A stretch of DNA of 52,215 nt. It comes from a virus. The stretch is taken from IMG/VR virus record IMGVR_UViG_3300018933_000070, positions 1 to 52,215 of that record. One strand, written 5' to 3'. The notes beneath the pieces were generated by a model. That model saw only the letters and a program-made list of their open reading frames with translations. It was not told the origin of the DNA and searched no databases. Position numbers and translations under genes: made by a program. Numbering within the stretch: the stretch's first letter is position 1; the number at the start of each line of letters is the position of its first letter. This document shows positions 41,672-49,165 of the stretch, one piece after another.

Positions 41672-43759
41672 TTATATCGCCTCCTGCATATTGTTATGTG
41701 CCACGATGCGCAGCTTCTTGTTTTTATCTTTCCAAACGGCACTTGCCTCTTCATAACTACCATGCAGTTTGATTAGTTCATCCTTCGTATCATCTGGCAA
41801 ACTATCAAATGTCGGAGGAACTATTAATCTAATCACCTGGGAATCCGTATCAATCAGCTGCGTTACCGATTCAGCGTTATCAATAAAGATAGGTGCCGAG
41901 AATCCGTAATGCTCGCTGAGAGTATTAATGATATCCAGGCCTACATTGATTTGAGCGGCATTGTTAAGTCCTCCGTCATATGGGACGCCGTTATAAAGCG
42001 TCTTGCAGACATCGTTCAGGCCGCCATTGAGTTGTTCTTCAAACAGCCGGAACCGGGCGTATCTGAATTTACTGTTGATTTTGGACTCGAGTGCGGAAAC
42101 TTTGGTCCGCGTAAACTCTTCCGTCAAGTAGAGTTCATGCTGCAGCCGCTCGTATTCAGTAGCCAGCTTCCGCTCCTGTTCAGTCAATTCGGCGATTCGA
42201 TTTTCAATCGCGGCGGCGGCTGCAATTTTTAACTTATCCGATTCGAGCTCGCTGACTTGATCCCTGAGCAATCTGATTTCGGCTTGAACCTTGCTGATAG
42301 CGTCGGAAGCAGAGGAACGAAGCTGCTCAATTTCTGAGCGTACGGTCTCAGCCTCTTTTTGTTTGGCCTGGTACTCTGGATCGTCGGCCGGATTGGAAAC
42401 GGCCGCCTGCAGGTCGACTAGCTTTGCTTCAGCTGCGGATACTTCCTCTTGCTTCACTGAAAGTTTCTCCTCTAATGCGGACATGCTCTCTTCCAGATCA
42501 AACATGGAATGCTTGAGCTTTCTTGCCTCATCAGCAGCGGACTTGCCTTCGGCAGAAATACGTTCAAGCCGCTGAGATTTGGAAACATTGAAATCGGCCA
42601 GTGCCTTGTCCTTCGCTGCCTGTACTTGATCAGCTGGGAGGACTTGTCCGCAAGTCGGACAATTTTCATCGTGCTCATGTTCATGGGCGGGGAACTCCAA
42701 CCCGTTAGCAGCATGCCATTCCTCCCTCAGCCGTTCCGCTTGGCTCTCAGCTCGTTCGATTTGCCGCTTGTATTGCTCAATCTCGCGTCGCCCTGCAGAT
42801 ATTCTGGCTTGCAGATCAGATGCTTCGCCGCGAAGTTGCATCAACCGCTCCCGTTGCTTGTTCACGGCTTGCAAGCCATCTGCTTGGACTCGTTGTTTGA
42901 TGTCCGTCAGCTCGGCGTTGATCTCCCGTAGATGGATTTCCTTGGCCGCCAGCTCACCGCCAGACTGAATGCGCTGCAGTTCCGCAGTCTTCGCGTCTAT
43001 CCTGCCGCGCAAGGTGTCGATGTCTTCCTGTAGCAGCTCTGCGTCCAAATCGGAGACATCCGGCTTGTCACGGTATTTCTCGTCGATCCTTGTCGGGATC
43101 TCCTTGATTTCCTTATTGATCTCAGCAAGCATTGATTTAATCGTTTGCTTATGCTTTTCAACCGTTCGCTCCTCCAAGATAGCAGCCAATGGAGTTAGCT
43201 CTTTGTTGCTGGCGATAATCTCCGCATCCGTCATGTCTCCGCAGACCTCCAGCAGGACTTTTCGACGGGCTTCCGGCTTCAGCACCTCGTTAAAATAAGA
43301 AGGGCTGGTGAGAAGCTTGAACACATCTTCGCTGATCAACGCATCAACTTCGGCCTTGTACTCTTTTTCCTTAACAGGAACCCCGTCCACAAAATAATTA
43401 GTTGTATGGCCGTCGAATACAGATGTGGCTGACCCCCGTTTCTGTGTCCACTTTTCGCTAAACACTCTCCGGAACGTTCGACGGCGCTGATTAACCAGGA
43501 GGACTCCCTCAACTTCATGTTCAAGGCCGTGCCGTACAACTTTGCCGGCCTTGTCCAGCTCCTTTATTTCAAACTTCTGTTCGGACCGATTGGCACTGTC
43601 CTTTCCGAACAACAGCCAAGTGAAGCCATCAAACAATGTTGTTTTGCCAGTTGCATTATCACCAAAGGCATCCACATTCCCGCCGTTAGCTTCGAGAACG
43701 AAGTCGCGGAATCCCTTAAAATTACGGAACGTCAGACGCTCCAGAACAATCTTCTTCAA
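41672..43759 (-). CDS. SbcC/SMC-like AAA ATPase
   Basis: A 695-residue ATPase. Walker A GDNATGKTT is at 33-41, two coiled-coil arms flank a zinc-hook motif (CPTCGQVL) near residue 365, and the C-terminal lobe contains an IFIDNAESVTQL Walker-B-like segment. It resembles RecF/SbcC-type proteins that organise or degrade DNA ends. No SbcD is adjacent; it sits before recT and probably acts with RecT and the MBL protein. Confidence 0.85.
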   Translation of the reverse strand: MKKIVLERLTFRNFKGFRDFVLEANGGNVDAFGDNATGKTTLFDGFTWLLFGKDSANRSEQKFEIKELDKAGKVVRHGLEHEVEGVLLVNQRRRTFRRVFSEKWTQKRGSATSVFDGHTTNYFVDGVPVKEKEYKAEVDALISEDVFKLLTSPSYFNEVLKPEARRKVLLEVCGDMTDAEIIASNKELTPLAAILEERTVEKHKQTIKSMLAEINKEIKEIPTRIDEKYRDKPDVSDLDAELLQEDIDTLRGRIDAKTAELQRIQSGGELAAKEIHLREINAELTDIKQRVQADGLQAVNKQRERLMQLRGEASDLQARISAGRREIEQYKRQIERAESQAERLREEWHAANGLEFPAHEHEHDENCPTCGQVLPADQVQAAKDKALADFNVSKSQRLERISAEGKSAADEARKLKHSMFDLEESMSALEEKLSVKQEEVSAAEAKLVDLQAAVSNPADDPEYQAKQKEAETVRSEIEQLRSSASDAISKVQAEIRLLRDQVSELESDKLKIAAAAAIENRIAELTEQERKLATEYERLQHELYLTEEFTRTKVSALESKINSKFRYARFRLFEEQLNGGLNDVCKTLYNGVPYDGGLNNAAQINVGLDIINTLSEHYGFSAPIFIDNAESVTQLIDTDSQVIRLIVPPTFDSLPDDTKDELIKLHGSYEEASAVWKDKNKKLRIVAHNNMQEAI

Positions 43760-44013
43760 GCGATCTCCTCCTTAACGGAATACTCGAGGCCAACATCTTG
43801 AACCGTTGGTTCGAGCTTCTCTGGATATTTCATTTTTTCGAAATGCTGGCGGATCGCATATTCGATCTCAGCCAGCTGCTCATCGTTACAATGAATCTCT
43901 ACTGTGCCGCTCTTCCCTCGAACCGACAGGATCGTCGGCGTATACATTCTTTGGGGCTGTACCACGGTTTCAATACGTTCGCCAGTAATATCAAGGGACA
44001 TCGCTGCTCCCAT
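43756..44013 (-). CDS. hypothetical early protein
   Basis: An 85-residue protein with a beta-strand core (TILSVRGKSGTVEIHCND) and a helix (LAEIEYAIRQHFEKMK). The ATG at 44013 lies behind AGGGAGTGA and its end overlaps the ATPase start as ATGA, so it may be a partner of that ATPase. Not recognised. Confidence 0.65.
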   Translation of the reverse strand: MGAAMSLDITGERIETVVQPQRMYTPTILSVRGKSGTVEIHCNDEQLAEIEYAIRQHFEKMKYPEKLEPTVQDVGLEYSVKEEIA

Positions 44014-44073
44014 GCTGGATCACTCCCTCTTGTGTGATTCGCCCCCATCTGGTAATATGGGGGGCATAAAAAC

Positions 44074-44349
44074 TTAATGTTTGGCACCAGATATGACCCG
44101 TTGCTGCGGGTCATTTTCTGTTTGGTCGTGTTCGACGATCGTCTTCCACTCTACGATGACCGGGCAGTTCTCGATGCTCGCGATCAGGGCATCATTTTCG
44201 TCGAGCACGTGAAATTCAGAAAAAACCCCGTTGTCGTGCTCATAACCCACCTGCTTGACCTCGATGACCTCCCGGCCGTTTACCTCAGTTCCGACCTCAA
44301 AGATTCGCGTCGGATTGCTGACCACTGTCAATTTTTGAATCACATTCAC
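44074..44349 (-). CDS. hypothetical early protein
   Basis: A 91-residue beta-rich acidic protein (NPTRIFEVGTEVNGREVIEV, then YEHDNGVFSEFHVLDEND). GTG 44349 is seven bases from AAAGGAGG, better placed than the upstream ATG that lies in that site. Between it and the next gene downstream is a hairpin (GCCCCCAT/ATGGGGGGC, 44041-44065). Confidence 0.6.
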   Translation of the reverse strand: MNVIQKLTVVSNPTRIFEVGTEVNGREVIEVKQVGYEHDNGVFSEFHVLDENDALIASIENCPVIVEWKTIVEHDQTENDPQQRVISGAKH

Positions 44350-44367
44350 GGCATTTCCTCCTTTCAT

Positions 44368-44496
44368 ATGTATTGCGAGGCGGTCCAGGGGGTGGGCACC
44401 GCCTCGGATGCGTCAGCCGCATCTCTCGACGCCAGACAGGAGTAAGGTTATGATACTGTCCGACGCCGGGAGACAGGGCCGAAGCTCTGTCAGTCT
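44368..44496. other. structured non-coding interval
   Basis: This 129-base GC-rich gap holds two hairpins, GAGGCGGT/ACCGCCTC (about 44380-44405) and GATGCG/CGCATC (about 44408-44424), without a U-tract. No ORF with a ribosome site is seen. A role as mRNA processing or attenuation element is a guess. Confidence 0.45.
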
Positions 44497-44739
44497 TCAC
44501 CCGAGCACTGCCTCGATCTGGTCTATTGCATTCGCCAACTCGGAAGTTGGCAGCTTCTTCAACATAGAAGCAGCATTGAACCAATTCTGATAGGCTTCCT
44601 CCCGCTGTCTCTGGAGCTCATGTAATCGCTGAAAGTTCTCCGGGTCCGCCTGGATCAATTGTGAAATAGTTTCTGTGCTTTCTCTGAGTGCTCGAGTAGT
44701 GGCAATGTATGCTTCTGCAGGTGATGCGGGGGCCGTCAT
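44497..44739 (-). CDS. hypothetical helical early protein
   Basis: An 80-residue helical protein (AYIATTRALRESTETISQLI, then LHELQRQREEAYQNWFNAAS). It overlaps the preceding gene's stop by 4 bases (ATGA). No family is recognised; the size and charge suit a small adaptor. Confidence 0.62.
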   Translation of the reverse strand: MTAPASPAEAYIATTRALRESTETISQLIQADPENFQRLHELQRQREEAYQNWFNAASMLKKLPTSELANAIDQIEAVLG

Positions 44740-45014
44740 AGCTCAACCCCCTTGCGCTTCTGACGTTCAACGATTAAAATAGACGACAAGAGACTCATTA
44801 GTCGTGATCTCAACCGAGACTGCCCTGGCCGGCGGTCTTTTTTCATTTCCAGTTCTTTTTCCGCGAATCTAATCATGTTGTTTAGATAGGCGATTCCATT
44901 CACGAGTTTGTTGGAGTCGATCATCTTATCCGGATTGCGAACGATGACCTGCAGGTTATGTTCTGCGTTTTTTCCAGCCTCCAGAGCTTGTTTTACTAAA
45001 TCACTTCTCAACAT
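44736..45014 (-). CDS. hypothetical early protein
   Basis: A 92-residue helical protein with a basic C-terminus (KKDRRPGQSRLRSRLMSLLS). It is coupled to the next ORF by overlap and follows the XRE-type gene by nine bases. Not recognised. Confidence 0.62.
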   Translation of the reverse strand: MLRSDLVKQALEAGKNAEHNLQVIVRNPDKMIDSNKLVNGIAYLNNMIRFAEKELEMKKDRRPGQSRLRSRLMSLLSSILIVERQKRKGVEL

Positions 45015-45023
45015 CCCGAAACC

Positions 45024-45539
45024 TCATTTCATATATTTTTTTGCTTTCAAAGTTGAGCGGTGCTCTTTCCAGGTGGCCAACCACGAGAATGAATATTCCT
45101 TGCATAACACCGCTGCCAAATGAGTCAGCGCGGTGATCGCCTCGACCGTCTCCATAAGTAGCCGTTTAATCTGCTGACGTTCTGACTCGTCGATCTGCTC
45201 ATTGGTCTTGCTGATCGGGGCTTGTCCGGATACAGCGAGCACCTCCTTGATTTCCTCAATGCTCTTGATCAGAACACTCGCCCTATGTAGATCCACATTG
45301 TTGAGCCAGGGGGCGAAGGCGCCGCCGGTGACCTCCCCAGCTGCAGCAATGTAGAGCTGGCCGTCATCGTAATGTGTTGCTGTGCTTCGCATGATATCTT
45401 TCGGCGCCTTCCGAGAACCTTTGATGATCTTGCCAAGCGTCGAGTTATCGATCTTGGCCACTTGTGCAGCCTGGATTTTTGTTTGGCCTTTACGTTTGAG
45501 GACTTCCTCAAGCGCGCTGCCGAATTGTCCAATCGCCAT
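45024..45539 (-). CDS. phage regulator with XRE-like HTH
   Basis: A 171-residue protein. The N-terminal HTH (FGSALEEVLKRKGQTKIQAA, QVAKIDNSTLGKIIKGSRKA) resembles Cro/CI domains. The C-terminal half is helical (QQIKRLLMETVEAITALTHL). ATG 45539 lies behind AAAGGAG; the longer start at 45563 lacks a site. It may regulate early transcription or replication. Confidence 0.75.
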   Translation of the reverse strand: MAIGQFGSALEEVLKRKGQTKIQAAQVAKIDNSTLGKIIKGSRKAPKDIMRSTATHYDDGQLYIAAAGEVTGGAFAPWLNNVDLHRASVLIKSIEEIKEVLAVSGQAPISKTNEQIDESERQQIKRLLMETVEAITALTHLAAVLCKEYSFSWLATWKEHRSTLKAKKYMK

Positions 45540-45630
45540 AATAATCTGATCTCCTTTGCCCAATTATTGGGATGATATTGGACAAGGAACTGTTGTAATA
45601 TTTACTTGTGAGCAAAACCTTCCCCAATCG

Positions 45631-45876
45631 TCATCCCCTTCGCCGCTGGCAGCTGGTACCGCTCCGGCGGCTTTCTTCTATCCTCTTCAAACTTTCCGAC
45701 GCTTCTTTCAAAACTCGTTTCCGTTCAAGCTTAGATAGGCTCTCCGGGTTTACTGCGTAATTTGGAAGTGACATATCCAATGCGACTTCAACATCTATGT
45801 TTTTCAGCAAACTTCTAGTTACTGTTGCTGATACACAGGCGGTTCTGGAGGTTTGACGAATCCAGCGAAAACGCAT
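45631..45876 (-). CDS. small basic early protein
   Basis: An 81-residue protein. The basic N-terminus (MRFRWIRQTSRTACVSATVT) is followed by a helical, highly charged C-terminus. GGAAGGAGC lies six bases upstream of ATG 45876, within the end of the previous gene. Function unknown. Confidence 0.55.
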   Translation of the reverse strand: MRFRWIRQTSRTACVSATVTRSLLKNIDVEVALDMSLPNYAVNPESLSKLERKRVLKEASESLKRIEESRRSGTSCQRRRG

Positions 45877-45877
45877 T

Positions 45878-46015
45878 CTAAGCTCCTTCCTCGAGTTCAA
45901 GATCTTCTTTTTTTTCTGGAACAGGAGCTTCGTGAATGATTCTAAGAGCTTCGACCATTTTCTCCATGTCCGGTGTATATTCAGCGTTATAAGTTATTCC
46001 AGGAGGATTTTTCAT
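45878..46015 (-). CDS. 45-residue acidic micro-protein
   Basis: ATG 46015 opens a frame encoding MKNPPGITYNAEYTPDMEK, a helix and an acidic tail (EKKEDLELEEGA). GGGGTG is upstream. Its end contains the ribosome site of the next gene, so the two are coupled. Not recognised. Confidence 0.6.
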   Translation of the reverse strand: MKNPPGITYNAEYTPDMEKMVEALRIIHEAPVPEKKEDLELEEGA

Positions 46016-46035
46016 GAGCTACACACCCCGTATCA

Positions 46036-46179
46036 TTAGAATTTGATCAGTACATACCGTGTTTTATTTGGGTCGGGCCACATGCTGTGCAGTGTCCATC
46101 CTTCGGACAACAATTCATTTACTTTTGCATAATCAAATGTTTCTTTGACGGCAGTAGCTTCAGATAATTGATGTTCCAT
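46036..46179 (-). CDS. 47-residue early micro-protein
   Basis: ATG 46179, eight bases after AAAGGA, gives a protein with FDYAKVNELLSEGWTLHSMW and KTRYVLIKF: one helix, then a strand pair, reminiscent of tiny DUF1737/DUF4177-like proteins. The function is unknown. Confidence 0.6.
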   Translation of the reverse strand: MEHQLSEATAVKETFDYAKVNELLSEGWTLHSMWPDPNKTRYVLIKF

Positions 46180-46225
46180 GGTATTCATCCTTTCTTTTGT
46201 CTGCTTCTTCATTGAAGAGAGTGAC

Positions 46226-46399
46226 TTAAGGATTTGTGTGCGTTTTTTTCTTCGTCATTCTACGCCTGGCATCTTCGATAACCTTTTCGAAGGCCGTCAT
46301 TCCAGCGGAGGCTTCTCCTCTCAGATTCATTCCACAGATCTTGCAGTAGTTGTCCTTCTCGCTGATCTCGTGGTTGTAACAGCGTGGGCAGTTATTCAC
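46226..46399 (-). CDS. zinc-ribbon micro-protein
   Basis: A 57-residue protein with a CPRC and CKIC pair (NNCPRCYNHEISEKDNYCKI), a classical zinc ribbon, and a basic helical C-terminus (EDARRRMTKKKTH). GTG 46399 lies nine bases after AAAGGAGG; the longer frame overlaps the XRE gene and is rejected. Confidence 0.68.
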   Translation of the reverse strand: MNNCPRCYNHEISEKDNYCKICGMNLRGEASAGMTAFEKVIEDARRRMTKKKTHTNP

Positions 46400-46415
46400 C
46401 TCACCCGACCTCCTT

Positions 46416-46652
46416 TCAAGCAGTGCCTTTTCCGGACAATGATTCTTGTGCATTTTTTGCACAGTTTGATTCAAAAAAAACCGGCCACTCAAACTGAAGC
46501 ACCTCTGCAATTCTTTTAGCAACCCTAACACTTGGCACAGTCCCATTTTCAATCTTGGTATAATAAGACCTTTCGATTCCAGCCAACTCGGCAACTTTTT
46601 CTTGCGTTAGGCTCAATTGAGTTCGTTTGTCAATTAAAAATTGAGTGTCCAT
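46416..46652 (-). CDS. Cro-like XRE-family regulator
   Basis: A 78-residue HTH protein (LIDKRTQLSLTQEKVAELAG, IERSYYTKIENGTVPSVRVA). It is the first gene of the leftward early transcript, divergent from the CI-like repressor, exactly where Cro is expected. ATG 46652 is chosen for the GGGGGTGG site. The upstream in-frame residues lie within the promoter region. Confidence 0.83.
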   Translation of the reverse strand: MDTQFLIDKRTQLSLTQEKVAELAGIERSYYTKIENGTVPSVRVAKRIAEVLQFEWPVFFESNCAKNAQESLSGKGTA

Positions 46653-46683
46653 AGCTCCACCCCCTTGTGAAGTTTCTACACAT

Positions 46684-46769
46684 ATTATAATGTGCATTTA
46701 ATTCACAGTCAACTACTTATGTGTAATTTTATCACAATTATTTTTTTGTGAATTTTTTTCACTTATAAT
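46684..46769. promoter_or_regulatory. genetic switch: divergent promoters and three operators
   Basis: Leftward early promoter: TTGACT (46712-46707), 17-base spacer, TATAAT (46689-46684). Rightward repressor promoter: TATAAT at 46764-46769 with no clear -35. Three 15-base dyads of form GTGNA-N5-NTCAC lie at 46692-46706, 46721-46735 and 46748-46762, spaced 29 and 27 bases. The first fills the early spacer exactly and the third abuts the repressor -10. Confidence 0.8.
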
Positions 46770-46803
46770 ATTCAATAAATATTATGGTGAATGAGGTATA
46801 AAT

Positions 46804-47211
46804 ATGGCTTCATACAATGAAAGGCTTAGGGAATTACGGTCACGAAAGAAAATATCTCAACAGGAACTATCTGATCGTCTTGGGTTTAATCGTGCAACAT
46901 ATGCACGATACGAGACCGGTAATACGCAACCTGATTTTGAAACACTTAAAAAACTAGCCGATTTCTTTGAGGTGAGTACTGACTACTTGTTGGGGCGAAC
47001 TGATAAACCACGTTTTTCAATTCAATCAGATGGTTTTGACGAGAGAGAACAAGCCGAATTCGAAGCATTTATTAACAATCCAGAGCACGGAATATTCTTC
47101 AAAGATTATCTGGACGCACCAGAAGAACGTCGTGAGGAAATGAGGATCATTTTCAAAGCGTTGATGGAAAAAGAAAAAAACCGGAAGCCAGGACAAAGAC
47201 AAGGTGAATAG
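46804..47211 (+). CDS. CI/ImmR-like lysogeny repressor
   Basis: A 135-residue XRE protein: HTH at about 5-62 (LRELRSRKKISQQELSDRLG, NRATYARYETGNTQPDFE), then an acidic helical C-terminus with no LexA-type peptidase. This layout matches ImmR-type repressors destroyed by an ImmA protease, present here at 49166. It should bind the three operators and shut off early genes. Confidence 0.87.
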   Translation: MASYNERLRELRSRKKISQQELSDRLGFNRATYARYETGNTQPDFETLKKLADFFEVSTDYLLGRTDKPRFSIQSDGFDEREQAEFEAFINNPEHGIFFKDYLDAPEERREEMRIIFKALMEKEKNRKPGQRQGE

Positions 47212-47250
47212 AGCAAATACCTCAGCCGATGGGGATTTAATTAGTGGTGA
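47212..47250 (+). repeat. leader repeat copy A
   Basis: AGCAAATACC begins a segment, 47212-47250, nearly identical to 47651-47690: both continue ccgatggggatt and end in gtggt. It begins one base after the repressor stop and includes the start region of the membrane protein gene. Confidence 0.65.
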
Positions 47251-47600
47251 TTATTTTGAATCATGAAGAGATCAGAAAAGGGGTAACCCAATCTCGTGAG
47301 AGTGAGTCTGGAGTAAATTGGTTGTTCGGTGAGATAATTATTATTGCAGTGATATCAGGTATATACTTTTCTTCATGGTGGATTTTCGGAGGAGTTTTTC
47401 TAGGTTCGATTATTCTTATGAACATTAAACCAGTACGATATTTGTTATTTATCATACTTTCTTTAGGATGTGGAGTTGTAGGCTGGATTATCGGGCAATG
47501 GTTCGACAGCCTAGGTGCTTCGGTTGTCATTGCAGTTATTGCTACCTTAGCTTCTGGAGGGGCGCATATCTATGCTAATAAGTGGTTGAATGATATCTAA
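47244..47600 (+). CDS. membrane protein of unknown function in the immunity region
   Basis: A protein of about 118 residues with three to four membrane helices (IIIIAVISGIYFSSWWIFGG, VFLGSIILM, LLFIILSLGCGVVGWIIG, VVIAVIATLASGG). Two tandem GTG codons are the likely starts behind GATGGGGA. Its position beside the repressor suggests expression in lysogeny, with superinfection exclusion as one possibility. No family is recognised. Confidence 0.58.
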   Translation: MVIILNHEEIRKGVTQSRESESGVNWLFGEIIIIAVISGIYFSSWWIFGGVFLGSIILMNIKPVRYLLFIILSLGCGVVGWIIGQWFDSLGASVVIAVIATLASGGAHIYANKWLNDI

Positions 47601-47650
47601 TAGTCTGAACTTATACAAGTCACCTCAACAACAAGGGGAGTAAATCCTGA

Positions 47651-47690
47651 AGCAAATACCCCATCCGATGGGGATTACATGGTGGTATTT
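47651..47690 (+). repeat. leader repeat copy B
   Basis: Second copy of the AGCAAATACC...GATGGGGATT element, 439 bases after the first. Here CCCCAT-ccg-ATGGGG forms a perfect 6-bp stem that would hide the GGGG used as a ribosome site. Confidence 0.65.
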
Positions 47691-47699
47691 ATGAAATGA
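47679..47699 (+). CDS. six-codon leader ORF
   Basis: ATG GTG GTA TTT ATG AAA TGA starts eight bases behind GATGGGG and ends in an ATGA overlap with the DUF4041 gene, which itself lacks a good site. It resembles the first codons of the gene after copy A. It probably serves to couple translation. Confidence 0.4.
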   Translation: MVVFMK

Positions 47700-49057
47700 G
47701 CATACTTGATATTTTTAGAATAAAGAAAATAAAAACTGAGCTTGAAAATGTTCGTGCTAATTATGAGAGTTTAAAAAAAATCATGACACCTGAACATCAA
47801 GAAACATTCGATTTATCGATAGAAATATCTAAGTTATCCCATGAAAAAAACTTGTTATTAGATGAAATCCAATTACAAAAAAATAAATTAGATGTGTTGC
47901 ACTCACAGTATGAAACCAAATCGAAGGAGCTTCTGGATCTAGATGAACAAATTAGCCTGGAATCCTTTTCTCTTTATAAACCCAAGTTTGAATTTGCAAA
48001 TAGCACTATCTTTAAACAAAAGCTTGATACGCTACGAGATGCGCAAAAGTTAATGATCAAGGAAGGCACAGCCTGTGTAGGTAGCCAAAGCTGGACAGTG
48101 AACAACAATAAGGCAGAAGGAAGAAAAATGGTCAACGACATGATTAAGCTTTCGCTTAGGTCATTTAATAACGAGTGCGACGTTTGCGTTGCGAATGTCA
48201 AGTTTAATAATATAGCCACTTATGAAAAAAGGATAATCAAATCATATGAAACTCTGAATAAGCTGGGAAAGATAATGCAAGTTTATATTTCTGAGGAATA
48301 TTTACAACTAAAATTGACAGAGCTATATCTCGCATATGAGTACTCAGTAAAAAAACAAGAGGAGAAGGAAGAACAACGCCAGATCCGCGAACAAATGCGT
48401 GAAGAGGCCCGTCTCCAGCGTGAGATTGATGAGGCAAGAAAAACTATCGAAAAAGAAAAACGCCATTATACAAATGCTTTAGAGAAAGCAATGAAACAAT
48501 TAGAGCTGTGCAAGTCAGAGGAAGAACGATTACTCATTAGTGACAAAATAGCCGAGCTGCAAAAAAATCTGCAGGAAATTGAAGTAAGTCTTCAAGAAGT
48601 TGACTATCGTGAAGCCAATCAGAGGGCCGGTTATGTGTATGTAATATCTAATATAGGATCATTTGGAGAAGGTGTGTTCAAAATCGGTATGACTCGAAGA
48701 CTCGATCCTTATGATCGCGTATACGAACTTGGTGATGCCTCAGTGCCGTTTAATTTTGATGTCCATGCTATGATTTTTTCGGACGATGCTCCCACTCTAG
48801 AGGCAAAATTACATAAAACGTTTGAAAATAAACGTTTAAATTATGTTAATAAACGCCGAGAGTATTTTAAAGTATCAATAGATGAAATTGAGCAGGTAAT
48901 AAAAAACAACCATGATAAATCAGTTGAATTTATTCGAACATCAGCTGCTGAAGAATATCGTGAATCAATCTTATTAAGAAATCAGCAAGAGATCGTTGAT
49001 TCAGAACAACAACATGCTTGGCAAGAGGTCGCAGTTGGAAACCAACATAAAAATTAG
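47696..49057 (+). CDS. DUF4041 coiled-coil protein with T5orf172 (GIY-YIG-like) domain
   Basis: A 453-residue protein. Long coiled coils span about 1-75 and 215-305, with a DUF4041-type region between. Residues about 310-400 are a T5orf172 domain related to GIY-YIG nucleases (AGYVYVISNIG, VFKIGMTRRLDPYDRVYELG, LHKTFENKRLNYVNKRREYF). Proteins of this type are frequent in prophages and are suspected of nuclease or defence roles. It lies between repressor and protease, an accessory-gene position, and is AT-rich. Confidence 0.75.
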   Translation: MSILDIFRIKKIKTELENVRANYESLKKIMTPEHQETFDLSIEISKLSHEKNLLLDEIQLQKNKLDVLHSQYETKSKELLDLDEQISLESFSLYKPKFEFANSTIFKQKLDTLRDAQKLMIKEGTACVGSQSWTVNNNKAEGRKMVNDMIKLSLRSFNNECDVCVANVKFNNIATYEKRIIKSYETLNKLGKIMQVYISEEYLQLKLTELYLAYEYSVKKQEEKEEQRQIREQMREEARLQREIDEARKTIEKEKRHYTNALEKAMKQLELCKSEEERLLISDKIAELQKNLQEIEVSLQEVDYREANQRAGYVYVISNIGSFGEGVFKIGMTRRLDPYDRVYELGDASVPFNFDVHAMIFSDDAPTLEAKLHKTFENKRLNYVNKRREYFKVSIDEIEQVIKNNHDKSVEFIRTSAAEEYRESILLRNQQEIVDSEQQHAWQEVAVGNQHKN

Positions 49058-49101
49058 AAATCGGGAAATTAATCGCTAACCTTTATATCTACTACAGAAA
49101 C

Positions 49102-49125
49102 AGCCAGTCACTGGCTTTTCTTTTT
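49102..49125 (+). terminator. terminator after the DUF4041 gene
   Basis: AGCCA-gtcac-TGGCT followed by TTTCTTTTT. It separates the repressor-side transcript from the ImmA-like gene, so that gene should be transcribed separately. Confidence 0.75.
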
Positions 49126-49165
49126 AAGAATAAACCGAACATACATTCTCACAGGAGGTTGCACC

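Noticed and set aside
44297-44584. 95-codon minus-strand frame in the gap at 44368-44496
   Set aside because: Overlaps two better ORFs, has Pro/Arg-rich shadow composition and no ribosome site.
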